A stretch of DNA of 35,057 nucleotides from Pseudomonadota bacterium (GTDB lineage Bacteria; Pseudomonadota; Gammaproteobacteria; Burkholderiales; Thiobacillaceae), in contig JAURYL010000127.1 in the NCBI GenBank assembly GCA_030653935.1, positions 1 through 35,057 of the forward strand, read 5' to 3'. Of this stretch, positions 1-6,927 are shown piece by piece. Made by a program: the position numbers and the translations under genes. The number at the start of each line of letters is the position of its first letter. Position 1 is the stretch's first letter. The notes beneath the pieces are model-generated. The model ran no database searches and was not told the DNA's origin. It was given only the letters and a program-made list of their open reading frames with translations.

Positions 1-2
1 CC

Positions 3-72
3 GTAGGAGCGTCCGCTTGCGGCGCGAACTCCCCCCGACGCAGTGGCTCGCGCCGCAAGCGGACGCTCCTAC
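3..72. repeat. GTAG-headed REP palindrome, family A, copy 1
   Basis: Two 25-nt arms (3-27 and 48-72) are exact reverse complements. Each begins, read inward, with GTAGGAGCGTCC and contains a small CCGC-TT-GCGG hairpin. The outermost bases are GTAG and CTAC, as in bacterial REP elements moved by RAYT transposases. Related copies are at 14594-14665 and 34996-35057. It lies 64 bp past the stop of the minus-strand nuclease gene. It might also form a transcript-end hairpin, but no U tract follows. Confidence 0.85.
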
Positions 73-118
73 GCACGCGGATGGGGTGGTTGTTTCACAG
101 TAATCGTTGGAATTAAAA

Positions 119-140
119 GACGCTGGCAAGCGGGCGCTAC
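119..140 (-). repeat. Single REP unit supplying a stop codon
   Basis: On the minus strand this reads GTAGCGCCCGCTTGCCAGCG, a GTAG tetranucleotide followed by a short imperfect hairpin and similar in style to the family A units. Its TAG (139-137) is the stop codon of the DnaQ/GIY-YIG gene, so the repeat begins exactly at the end of the reading frame. Confidence 0.55.
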
Positions 141-1633
141 AGCACCCGCACTTTCAGCTTGCCTTTGCCCAGGTGGGTTTTCAGCAGCTTGTAGATGTCC
201 AGGTCGAAGGGCACGCCGGCGCTTTGTTCCAGCAGTTCGTGAATTTCCGCTTCGTTGTGCGCGGTGCCGAGATAGCGCCAGCCATTCAGGACGTGCACGT
301 CCTCCACATCGCGGAAGTCGTCGCGTTCGATTAGCCCCACCGGGCCGGGCCAGGGCCAGGGTTTGACCTTCATCTTGGCGAGGGCGCTCATCAGGCGGGC
401 GCTGTGCAGGTCGCGCGGTTCCTTGTCGACGCAGGCGCCCTTGCATTGGCCCACCTGGAAGGCGAGGTTAACCGCCCCCACGCTTCGCTGCCCCCCGAGG
501 GGGCGCAATTCCCGCTTTGGGACGGCCCGGCAGCGGGAACACGGGCGCGGTGTCTTGTTGGGTTTTTCCAGGCCGAGCAGGATGGGGCAGAGTTTGTAGG
601 CCTCGGCGATCTTGCGCAGGGTATTGGTCGCTTCACGTTTTGAATTGAACGGGCCGTAGAGGTCATCGTCGGCGCCCATGTCGACGTCTTCGGCGAAGAC
701 CAGGCGTGGGCGGAAGTCGCCCGTCTCCACTTCCTCCAGGCGCCAGGCGCAGATTTCCGGGTGTTCGTGCAGGCGGCGGTTGTGCAGCGGTTTGAGTTGC
801 TTCACCAGACGCGATTCCAGCAACAGGGCGCCGACTTCGCCGACGGTTTCGTGCCAGTCCAGGCGGCGCGCCTGCCGGCTCAAGTTCATTTCCTTGTGTT
901 CACGGCCGCTGTTGCCAACCTCGGCGGCGAAGTGCGCAAACACCCGCTGGCGCAGGTTGATGCTCTTGCCGGCATAGAGGCAGAGGTCGCCCTCGCCGTA
1001 GATCAGGTAGACGCCGGGCGCTTCCGGCAGGTCGTCGAGCACGGCGGGGTCGAGGTGGGGCGGCAGGGCGGGGCGTTTGAGTTGCAGTTGCAGCGCAGTC
1101 AGCAAAACTTCCTCCGGGTGATTCACCCGTATCTGCTGCCAGAACTGCCAGATCAGTTCCGCGTCGGCCAGTGCTCGGTGGCGGTCGTCGGCGTGCAGGC
1201 CGTGGCGGGCGATCAGGCTGTCAAGGTTGTGCTTGTGGTGTTCGGGGTGCAACTTGCGCGAGAGGCGCACGGTGCACAGCACGTCGGACTGGAAGCGCTG
1301 GCCCAGACGCTTGAATTCGTTTTTCACGAAGCCGTAATCGAAACGCACGTTGTGGGCGATGAACAGCTTGCCGTGCAGGCGCGTCCGCAATTCTTCGGCG
1401 ACCTGGTCGAAGGTGGGGGCATTGGCCACCATCTCGTCGCGGATGCCGGTGAGATGCTGGATGAAGGCGGGAATGGTGCGTTGCGGGTTGACCAGGGTGG
1501 TCCAGCGCGTGGTCTCGCCATCGACCACTTCGATCAGGCCGATTTCGGTGATGCGGTCTATGAGCGGGTTGGCGCCGGTGGTTTCCAGGTCGATGAAGAC
1601 GAGTCGGCTGGGAAGGGTCGTTTCGCTGCTCAC
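137..1633 (-). CDS. DnaQ-like 3'-5' exonuclease fused to a GIY-YIG (UvrC/Cho-like) nuclease
   Basis: This 498-residue protein joins two nuclease modules. Residues 10-175 are a DEDDh exonuclease of the DNA polymerase III epsilon type: DLETTG (D15, E17), the HNVRFDYGF block with D99, and H152/D157. Residues 205-285 are a GIY-YIG domain (GVYLIY, LCLYAGKS, R228, catalytic E273) as in UvrC and Cho, and the rest resembles the Cho C-terminal part. Such fusions are known in Proteobacteria and probably act in DNA repair. The GTG start at 1633 overlaps the upstream gene's TGA in a GTGA, so the two are translationally coupled. Residues of about 366-388 are encoded by a palindromic repeat (about 470-545) and look like an in-frame insertion next to the conserved QVGQCKGAC block. 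The stop TAG lies in a REP GTAG. The family is secure, the cellular role is inferred. Confidence 0.88.
   Translation of the reverse strand: MSSETTLPSRLVFIDLETTGANPLIDRITEIGLIEVVDGETTRWTTLVNPQRTIPAFIQHLTGIRDEMVANAPTFDQVAEELRTRLHGKLFIAHNVRFDYGFVKNEFKRLGQRFQSDVLCTVRLSRKLHPEHHKHNLDSLIARHGLHADDRHRALADAELIWQFWQQIRVNHPEEVLLTALQLQLKRPALPPHLDPAVLDDLPEAPGVYLIYGEGDLCLYAGKSINLRQRVFAHFAAEVGNSGREHKEMNLSRQARRLDWHETVGEVGALLLESRLVKQLKPLHNRRLHEHPEICAWRLEEVETGDFRPRLVFAEDVDMGADDDLYGPFNSKREATNTLRKIAEAYKLCPILLGLEKPNKTPRPCSRCRAVPKRELRPLGGQRSVGAVNLAFQVGQCKGACVDKEPRDLHSARLMSALAKMKVKPWPWPGPVGLIERDDFRDVEDVHVLNGWRYLGTAHNEAEIHELLEQSAGVPFDLDIYKLLKTHLGKGKLKVRVL
470..545. repeat. Palindromic repeat inside a coding region
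   Basis: The segment holds the G/C-rich inverted repeat GCCCCCCGAGGGGGC (about 490-504) followed by CCGCTTTGGGACGGCCCGG. This is the style of dispersed repeat common between genes of Betaproteobacteria. Here it lies in frame inside the DnaQ/GIY-YIG gene and adds a basic, Pro/Arg-rich stretch. The boundaries are approximate. Confidence 0.55.
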
Positions 1634-2910
1634 CCCTGTGCCACCTTGTTCATCCGCATCAGGCGCCCGGCCAGGCTGCCGACGATGCGGCGCGCCAGCG
1701 GGGCGGAGTAACGCATCAACTCTTCCAGCATTTCCGGCGGCAACACCAGGGCGGTGACCTCGGTTTGCGCGCGCACCGTGGCGGTGCGGTGCTCGCCCAA
1801 TAGGTAGGCCATTTCGCCGAACAATTCGCCCTCGCCCAATTCGGCCAGATGCCTTTCCTGGCCATTGATTTCCTTGAACAGGCTTACCTTGCCGGCATAC
1901 AGAAAAAACGCCTCCCGCGAGGTATCGCCTTCGCGGATCAGCGTCTCTCCCACGGCGAAGGTGCGGCCGTATTTGGCCAGCAGTCGGTTGGCGCGGCCGA
2001 ACACGATGCCATCCAGTTTGCTGGCGCCCGTGCCCTCGCCGATGAGAAACAGTTTTTCCAGCGCGGCGACGTCCACCTTGGTCAGGGCGTAGAGGAATTG
2101 CGCCCAGAAATAAAAGGTCATGCAGGCGAGAAAGGCGCCGATCAGGACAAAAACCACGCCGCCGAGGGCGCCATATACCGCCTGGTATTTCTCGATATGG
2201 AAGAAGTGGCCGAAGCCGAGGTAGAGCAGGCTCAGCGTCAGCGTCGCCAGGCCGCTGACGACGAAGGTGGGCCACCGGGGAGGGTGTTGCAGCGGCATCT
2301 GGCGCAGCACCACGTAAAGCAGGCCCCACACCAGGCCGATGCGGGCGAGCAGGTTCAGGCCATTGAACAGATAGATGCGGCCAGCGCCGAGCATTTCGAC
2401 ATTGGCGAGGAAGTTGATCACCGCCTGGGTGGCCACGGTCAAGCTGACCAGAGCGAAGGCCACGGGAATGATGATCAGCGGCAGCACCCACTTGAACACG
2501 AAATTGCGTTTCGCGTCGTCGGGAAAAATCACTCGGAACGCGCTTTGCAGGGCGTTGACCAGGCCGCGCGAAGACAGCAGCAGGGTGAGCAGGCCGACAC
2601 CGCCGGCGGCGATGGCGGTTTGTTGGGGAATCAAGCCCAAAGACGCGAGTTGTTCCAACTGGAACTGGTCATACAGCGCGGCCAGCAACATGCTCGCCAG
2701 GTTGGAGGTTTCCGCCAGTTGCGCCAGGTATTGCGCGCCATAGGTGAGCAGCAGCACCAGCGGCGCGGCGGAGAGCAGAAAGTAGAAGGTGGTGGCGGCG
2801 GCGTGATTGAGCAGTTCGTTCTTGATGAACAGGCGCCAGGCGGTATAAGCCGTCTGCAACAGCCAATCCAGGCTGTTTTGTTGGTTTTCTTGCAGCCGGA
2901 TGACAGACAT
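1630..2910 (-). CDS. YihY/BrkB-family inner membrane protein with C-terminal cNMP-binding domain
   Basis: The protein has 426 residues. The first 285 or so carry about six hydrophobic membrane segments and the YihY/UPF0761 pattern, including the early NHAAATTFYFLLSAAPL helix. E. coli YihY was once called ribonuclease BN in error, and the true function is unknown. From about residue 290 a cyclic-nucleotide-binding-type barrel follows (FAVGETLIREGD, then GELFGEMAYLLGEHRTATV), keeping the Gly-Glu and Arg-Thr-Ala phosphate-binding signature. E. coli YihY lacks this tail. The arrangement suggests a membrane protein gated or regulated by a nucleotide ligand, which is inference. It is the first gene of a two-gene minus-strand operon, overlaps the nuclease gene by 4 nt, and is divergent from the DUF1015 gene. 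Confidence 0.88.
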   Translation of the reverse strand: MSVIRLQENQQNSLDWLLQTAYTAWRLFIKNELLNHAAATTFYFLLSAAPLVLLLTYGAQYLAQLAETSNLASMLLAALYDQFQLEQLASLGLIPQQTAIAAGGVGLLTLLLSSRGLVNALQSAFRVIFPDDAKRNFVFKWVLPLIIIPVAFALVSLTVATQAVINFLANVEMLGAGRIYLFNGLNLLARIGLVWGLLYVVLRQMPLQHPPRWPTFVVSGLATLTLSLLYLGFGHFFHIEKYQAVYGALGGVVFVLIGAFLACMTFYFWAQFLYALTKVDVAALEKLFLIGEGTGASKLDGIVFGRANRLLAKYGRTFAVGETLIREGDTSREAFFLYAGKVSLFKEINGQERHLAELGEGELFGEMAYLLGEHRTATVRAQTEVTALVLPPEMLEELMRYSAPLARRIVGSLAGRLMRMNKVAQG

Positions 2911-2971
2911 GGGAGGCGGGAAGTCGGGACGGGACGTTAAAATGCGCTATTTTCAAAGCCAGGAAAACCCC

Positions 2972-4219
2972 ATGACGCTAGTTTCCCCCTTTGCCGCGTT
3001 GCGTCCCGCCCCCGGCCGCGCCCCGGAAGTGATCGCGCCGCCCTATGACGTGCTCAATACCGAAGAAGCGCGGGCGCTCGCCGATGGCAGGCCGTGGAGT
3101 TTCCTGCACATCTCCAAACCGGAGATCGATCTGCCCCCCGGCACCGATCCTTACGCGCCCGAGGTGTATGCCAAGGCGGCGGAGAACCTGAAGAAGATGG
3201 TGGCCGCCGGGGTGCTGCAACAGGATGAGCAAGCCTGTTACTACGCCTATCGCCTGATCATGGGCGAGCACGTCCAGGTTGGCCTGGTGGCCGCCGCCAG
3301 CGTCGCCGACTACGACACCAACCGCATCCGCAAACACGAGTTCACCCGCCCGGACAAGGAAGACGACCGCGTGCGCCAGATCGAAGCGCTCGACGCCCAG
3401 ACCGGCCCGGTGTTGTTGGCTTATCCGAATGCGCCGGAAGTGGATGCCATCCTCGCCACCGCCACCCAGGGCGAGCCGGATTCCGACGGCATCGGCGACG
3501 GGGTGGCCGGCGGCGGCGTGCGCCATACGCTGTGGGTGATTCGCGATGCCGGCGCCATCGCCCGGCTGACCGAATTATTCGATGCCATGCCCGCGCTCTA
3601 CATCGCTGACGGCCATCACCGTTCCGCGTCCGCCAGCCGCATTTGCGCGACGAGAAAAGCAGCCAATCCTTCCCATACCGGCGATGAGCCCTACAACACT
3701 TTCCTCTCGGTGATCTTCCCGCATCACCAGATGCGTATCTTCGATTACAACCGGGTGATCAAGGATATGAATGGCCTGTCCGAGCCGGCCTTCATGGAGA
3801 AGGTTGCGGAAAACTTCATGATCGAGCTGTCGAACGAAGCGGTGAAACCCGCCGCGCCCGGCGAGTTCGGCCTCTATCTCAATGGCCGCTGGAACAAGCT
3901 GACCATCCGCGCCGATCTGATCCCAGCCGACCCGGTGGGGCGCCTTGATGTCAGCCTGCTGCAAAACAACCTGATCGCCCCCATCCTCGGCATTGCCGAC
4001 CAGCGCCGCGACAAGCGCATCGACTTCGTCGGCGGCATTCGCGGTCTGGGTGGATTGGAAAAACGGGTGGACTCCGGCGAGATGGCCCTGGCCCTGTCGC
4101 TGCACGCCACCAGCATGGAAGACCTGATGGCCGTGGCCGACGCCAACGAAGTCATGCCGCCCAAGTCCACCTGGTTCGAGCCCAAGCTGGCCGACGGGCT
4201 GGCTTCGCATCTGCTGTGA
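2972..4219 (+). CDS. DUF1015 family protein
   Basis: This is a 415-residue protein of the DUF1015 family, recognised by the N-terminal LVSPFAALRPAPGRAPEVIAPPYDV, the RKHEFTRPDKEDDR segment and the ALYIADGHHRSASA block. The family is widespread in bacteria and archaea and has no firmly established function that I can state. The conserved His-His-Arg suggests a phosphate or nucleotide ligand. The ATG at 2972 is chosen because AGGA (2961-2964) sits 7 nt upstream and family members begin at this point; an in-frame start at 2900 would overlap the divergent gene. About 60 bp separate the two divergent starts. No membrane segment or signal peptide is visible. Confidence 0.85.
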   Translation: MTLVSPFAALRPAPGRAPEVIAPPYDVLNTEEARALADGRPWSFLHISKPEIDLPPGTDPYAPEVYAKAAENLKKMVAAGVLQQDEQACYYAYRLIMGEHVQVGLVAAASVADYDTNRIRKHEFTRPDKEDDRVRQIEALDAQTGPVLLAYPNAPEVDAILATATQGEPDSDGIGDGVAGGGVRHTLWVIRDAGAIARLTELFDAMPALYIADGHHRSASASRICATRKAANPSHTGDEPYNTFLSVIFPHHQMRIFDYNRVIKDMNGLSEPAFMEKVAENFMIELSNEAVKPAAPGEFGLYLNGRWNKLTIRADLIPADPVGRLDVSLLQNNLIAPILGIADQRRDKRIDFVGGIRGLGGLEKRVDSGEMALALSLHATSMEDLMAVADANEVMPPKSTWFEPKLADGLASHLL

Positions 4220-4243
4220 TCTTTTCCCGCAAGTTCAGCCAGA

Positions 4244-4349
4244 TTCCCCCCCCCTTTACCAAAGGGGGGCAGGGGGGATTTAGCGACGGTTGTGCGAGTG
4301 CCGCGCTTGGAGAAATCCCCCCCAGCCCCCCTTTTGCAAAGGGGGGGGC
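4244..4349. repeat. Inverted pair of G/C-tract repeats (CCCCCTTT...AAAGGGGG type)
   Basis: A unit of about 37 nt (4244-4281: a C tract, CTTTACCAAAGGGGGGCAGG, then GGGGATTT) recurs inverted at 4313-4349. Each unit is itself palindromic around the central TTT...AAA. This family of dispersed repeats is common in Betaproteobacteria and cyanobacteria. The pair fills almost the whole 166-bp gap between the DUF1015 gene and tsaB. It could act as a transcript-end hairpin, but no U tract follows. Confidence 0.8.
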
Positions 4350-4385
4350 GCTTCGTGGTGATGTCCTTTTGCACAGGGGGGGACT

Positions 4386-5129
4386 GTGAAGCTCCTCGCC
4401 TTCGATACCGCCAGCGAATGGTGTACCGCCGCCTTGCTGGTCGATGGCGCGGTCAGTTTCCGCGCCGTACATGCCGGGCAGACGCATTCCCAATTGCTTG
4501 CCCCGATGCTGGGTGAACTGCTGGCCGAGGCCGGTCTGAGCTACCGGCAACTCGACGGCCTCGTTTACGGCATGGGGCCGGGTTCCTTCACCGGCCTGCG
4601 TATCGCCTGTGGCGTGGCGCAAGGGCTGGCGCTGGGCGCCAACCTGCCGGTTTTGGGTGTCTCCACCCTGGAAGCGTTGGCCGAGGAAGCCGGAAATGCC
4701 CCTCACCCCCAGCCCCTCTCCCGCCTGCGGGAGAGGGGAGCTTCGAGCTCCCCTCCGGGGAAGGAGATTGTGGAAGAAGTGCTGGCCTGCCTGGATGCGC
4801 GCATGAACGAGGTCTACGCCGCGCTCTATCGCCGTGAAGGCGCCGGCTGGCGCGCGCTCGCCGGGCCGGTCGTTTGCCCGCCGCAGGCCGCGCCACTGCC
4901 GGAAAGCCCCGGCTGCATCGGCGCCGGCCCCGGCTTCGCCGCCTATCCAGCACTGGTCGAACGCATGCAAGGCCGTCTCGTTCGCACCGCCGCCGACGCC
5001 ATTCCCCATGCCCGCGCCATCGTCAGGCTGGCGGCGCCTCGCTACGCCGTCGGCGAGTTCGGCGCGCCGGAAACAGCGGAACCGCTCTATGTGCGCAACA
5101 AGGTGGCGCTCAAGGTGAGTGAGCGATGA
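4386..5129 (+). CDS. tsaB: tRNA t6A37 synthesis protein TsaB
   Basis: TsaB is the scaffold partner of TsaD and TsaE in making N6-threonylcarbamoyladenosine at position 37 of ANN-decoding tRNAs. The 247-residue protein shows the ASKHA fold start MKLLAFDTASEWCTAAL, the HSQLLAPML helix and the signature GMGPGSFTGLRIACGVAQGLA. It is longer than usual (about 225-235). The excess is residues of about 104-127, encoded by a palindromic repeat at 4697-4762, between VSTLEALAEEAG and IVEEVLACLDARMNEVY. The insertion falls in a predicted loop, so function is probably kept. The stop overlaps the rimI start (ATGA at 5126), the usual tsaB-rimI arrangement. The ATG at 4386 matches the family N terminus. Confidence 0.93.
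   Translation: MKLLAFDTASEWCTAALLVDGAVSFRAVHAGQTHSQLLAPMLGELLAEAGLSYRQLDGLVYGMGPGSFTGLRIACGVAQGLALGANLPVLGVSTLEALAEEAGNAPHPQPLSRLRERGASSSPPGKEIVEEVLACLDARMNEVYAALYRREGAGWRALAGPVVCPPQAAPLPESPGCIGAGPGFAAYPALVERMQGRLVRTAADAIPHARAIVRLAAPRYAVGEFGAPETAEPLYVRNKVALKVSER
4697..4762. repeat. In-frame palindromic repeat within tsaB
   Basis: The segment contains CCCCTCACCCCCAGCCCCTC and the perfect palindrome CCCCTCTCCCGCC/TGCGGGAGAGGGG (4713-4738), then CCCCTCCGGGGAAGG. This is the widespread 'CCCCTCACCC...CTCTCCC' intergenic repeat. Here it stays open and adds about 23 residues (Pro-, Arg- and Ser-rich) to TsaB. Confidence 0.75.
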
Positions 5130-5590
5130 ATGCCCTGTTGAAGCCGCTGGAAATGGCGTTCCGGCCGATGCGTTCGGAAGACCTGGATGCGCTGATCAAG
5201 ATCGAGCGCGCCGCCTATCCCTACCCCTGGACCCTGGTCAATTTTCGCGATTGCCTGGACTCCGGCTATTCCAGTTGGGTGGGGGAAGTCGAGGGCGCGA
5301 TGGCCGGCTACTGGGTGATGATGCTGGCGGTGGGTGAGGGGCACATCCTCAACTGCTGCATCGCCCCCGCCTGGCAGGGGCGCGGCTTTGGCCGCTCGCT
5401 GGTGGAGAACCTCATCGACACCGCCCGCCACCACGGCACCGAAACGCTTTACCTGGAAGTGCGCCCCTCCAACACCCGCGCCGTGAATCTGTACGAACGC
5501 CTCGGTTTCGACGGCATCGCCCGCCGCCGCAACTACTACCCGGCCGACCAGGGGCGCGAAGACGCCCTGGTCATGCGGATGATCCTGTGA
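5126..5590 (+). CDS. rimI: Ribosomal protein S18 alanine N-acetyltransferase RimI
   Basis: The 154-residue GNAT-family protein matches RimI: FRPMRSEDLDALIKIERAAYPYPWT at the N terminus, the acetyl-CoA pyrophosphate loop QGRGFGRSLVENLI, then LEVRPSNTRAVNLYERLGF and the C-terminal RRNYYPA..GREDALVMRM block. RimI acetylates the N-terminal Ala of S18 and often lies directly after tsaB, as here with a 4-nt ATGA overlap. Its stop TGA overlaps the ATG of the next gene (TGATG at 5588-5592), so tsaB-rimI-udg form one translationally coupled operon. Nothing unusual is seen in the motifs. Confidence 0.93.
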   Translation: MNALLKPLEMAFRPMRSEDLDALIKIERAAYPYPWTLVNFRDCLDSGYSSWVGEVEGAMAGYWVMMLAVGEGHILNCCIAPAWQGRGFGRSLVENLIDTARHHGTETLYLEVRPSNTRAVNLYERLGFDGIARRRNYYPADQGREDALVMRMIL

Positions 5591-6897
5591 TGCTCACGCG
5601 CGAGGATTGCTTCAAGGAAATGGGCCTGCTGCCGCGCTGGCGGCTGAAGAATGTAGCGCCGGCGTCTCGCCGGCCCGCTGACGACGTTACAACCCCACCA
5701 GACAGCAAACACCCGCACCTGACCCAGGGCATCCACACACGCGGCTACCTGCCTCACGTCAAAGCCCAGGGCGCGACCTACTTTGTGACGTTCCGTCTGG
5801 CTGACAGTCTGCCGGCGGAAGTGCTGGAATCCTGGGCGGACGCGCCGGAATCCGAACGGGCGAGGAACAGCGAACGCTATCTTGATCGGGGCGTGGGTGA
5901 GTGCCTGTTGAGCCGGAACGAGATCGCCGACATCGTGGTTCAGGCGTTGCGTCACCATGAGGGCGCGCGTTATACGCTGCATGAATATGTGGTCATGCCC
6001 AATCATGTGCATCTGCTGCTGACGCCGCTGGGTGAACACACGTTGAGCGAGATATTGCACAGCCTGAAGTCCTGGACTGCGCAGAAAATCAACGGCTTGT
6101 TGGGACGCAACGGGGCGATCTGGCAACGGGAAAGTTTTGACCGGGTGGTTCGGGACGACGACGAGATGCGCGCGCTCGCGGCTTACATCCGAAGGAACCC
6201 GGTGAAGGCGAGGTTGTGCGCCGAGGAAGATGGGTTTCGCTTCGGTAGCGCCTGGAAAAACGCAGGCAGGGATGCCTGCGCTACATCCCCTGTAGCGCAG
6301 GCATCCCTGCCTGCGTCTGTCCAAAGCCTCGACTGGCCCGCTCTCACCGCAGCCATCAAGACCTGCACCCTGTGCGACCTGCACCAGACCCGTACCCAGG
6401 GGGTGCCGGGGGTGGGCGACATTCACGCCGACTGGTTGTTCATCGGCGAGGCGCCGGGGGCGGATGAAGATCGTCAGGGTGAGCCCTTCGTCGGCCAGGC
6501 CGGCAAGTTGCTCGACGCCATGCTCGGCGCCCTGCGCTTGAAGCGCGGCGAGAACGTCTACATCGCCAACGTGCTGAAGTCGCGCCCGCCCGGCAATCGC
6601 GATCCGCAGCCGGCGGAAGTCGCCGCTTGCCTGCCTTACCTGGAGCGGCAGATCGATCTGATCAAGCCCAAGCTCATCGTTGCCGTCGGCCGTATCGCGG
6701 CGCAGAACCTGCTGCGTACCGACACGCCCATCGGCAAGCTGCGCGGGCGGGTGCATGAGTATCGCGGCCTGCCCCTGGTGGTGACCTATCATCCCGCCTA
6801 CCTGCTGCGCAGCCCGGCGGACAAGGCCAAGGTCTGGGAAGACTTGGTGCTGGCGGTGACCACGATGAATCACTTGAAAGCCGGCACCAAGCCCTGA
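5590..6897 (+). CDS. Family 4 uracil-DNA glycosylase split by an in-frame RAYT transposase domain
   Basis: This is one 435-codon open frame. Residues 1-21 (LTREDCFKEMGLLPRWRLKN) match the start of betaproteobacterial family 4 uracil-DNA glycosylases. Residues 248-435 are the rest of that enzyme: CTLC (C259, C262), GEAPGADED at 286, EPFVGQAGK, C347 and HPAYLLR at 401. Between them lies a full REP-associated tyrosine transposase (about 45-225) with HUH (H139, H141) and Tyr Y199. REP-coded residues flank it on both sides. A normal family 4 enzyme has roughly 200-280 residues. The third cluster cysteine expected in the VLKxRPPGNR block is Ser (S331). GTG at 5587 is an alternative start. Activity of either half is unknown: the frame could give a fusion protein, or the glycosylase could be disabled. 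Confidence 0.9.
   Translation: MLTREDCFKEMGLLPRWRLKNVAPASRRPADDVTTPPDSKHPHLTQGIHTRGYLPHVKAQGATYFVTFRLADSLPAEVLESWADAPESERARNSERYLDRGVGECLLSRNEIADIVVQALRHHEGARYTLHEYVVMPNHVHLLLTPLGEHTLSEILHSLKSWTAQKINGLLGRNGAIWQRESFDRVVRDDDEMRALAAYIRRNPVKARLCAEEDGFRFGSAWKNAGRDACATSPVAQASLPASVQSLDWPALTAAIKTCTLCDLHQTRTQGVPGVGDIHADWLFIGEAPGADEDRQGEPFVGQAGKLLDAMLGALRLKRGENVYIANVLKSRPPGNRDPQPAEVAACLPYLERQIDLIKPKLIVAVGRIAAQNLLRTDTPIGKLRGRVHEYRGLPLVVTYHPAYLLRSPADKAKVWEDLVLAVTTMNHLKAGTKP
5653..6315 (+). mobile_element. RAYT (Y1/HUH transposase) insertion with flanking REP units
   Basis: The insertion begins with a REP unit of the GTAGCGCCGGCGTCTCGCCG type (5653-5672) and ends with a head-to-head pair of a different REP family (6261-6284 and 6292-6315, GTAGCGCAGGCATCCC...). 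Between them is a Y1-transposase domain starting near HTRGYLPHVKAQGATYFVTF, with MPNHVHLLL and AAYIRRNPVKARL, the HUH and Tyr motifs of RAYTs. These single-copy enzymes cut REP hairpins next to GTAG. Having different REP families on the two sides suggests more than one event. No stop codon separates it from the host gene on either side. Confidence 0.85.
6261..6315. repeat. REP family C, head-to-head pair inside udg
   Basis: The arm 6261-6284 (CGCAGGCAGGGATGCCTGCG, then CTAC) is followed by a 7-nt spacer and its exact reverse complement at 6292-6315. A single unit of the same family stands at 9803-9826. In the udg frame it encodes AGRDACATSPVAQASLPAS. Confidence 0.85.
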
Positions 6898-6927
6898 CGT
6901 TCCGAACACGCATTTGAGGAGGAATCC

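Noticed and set aside
1634-2491. Upstream extension of the DnaQ/GIY-YIG frame to a 784-residue protein
   Set aside because: The extra part is out-of-frame reading of the YihY-like gene. The GTG at 1633 overlapping its stop gives the proper exonuclease N terminus.
4244-4349. Intrinsic terminator after the DUF1015 gene
   Set aside because: The hairpins are strong, but no U tract follows and the sequence is a dispersed repeat found also inside genes, so termination is not claimed.
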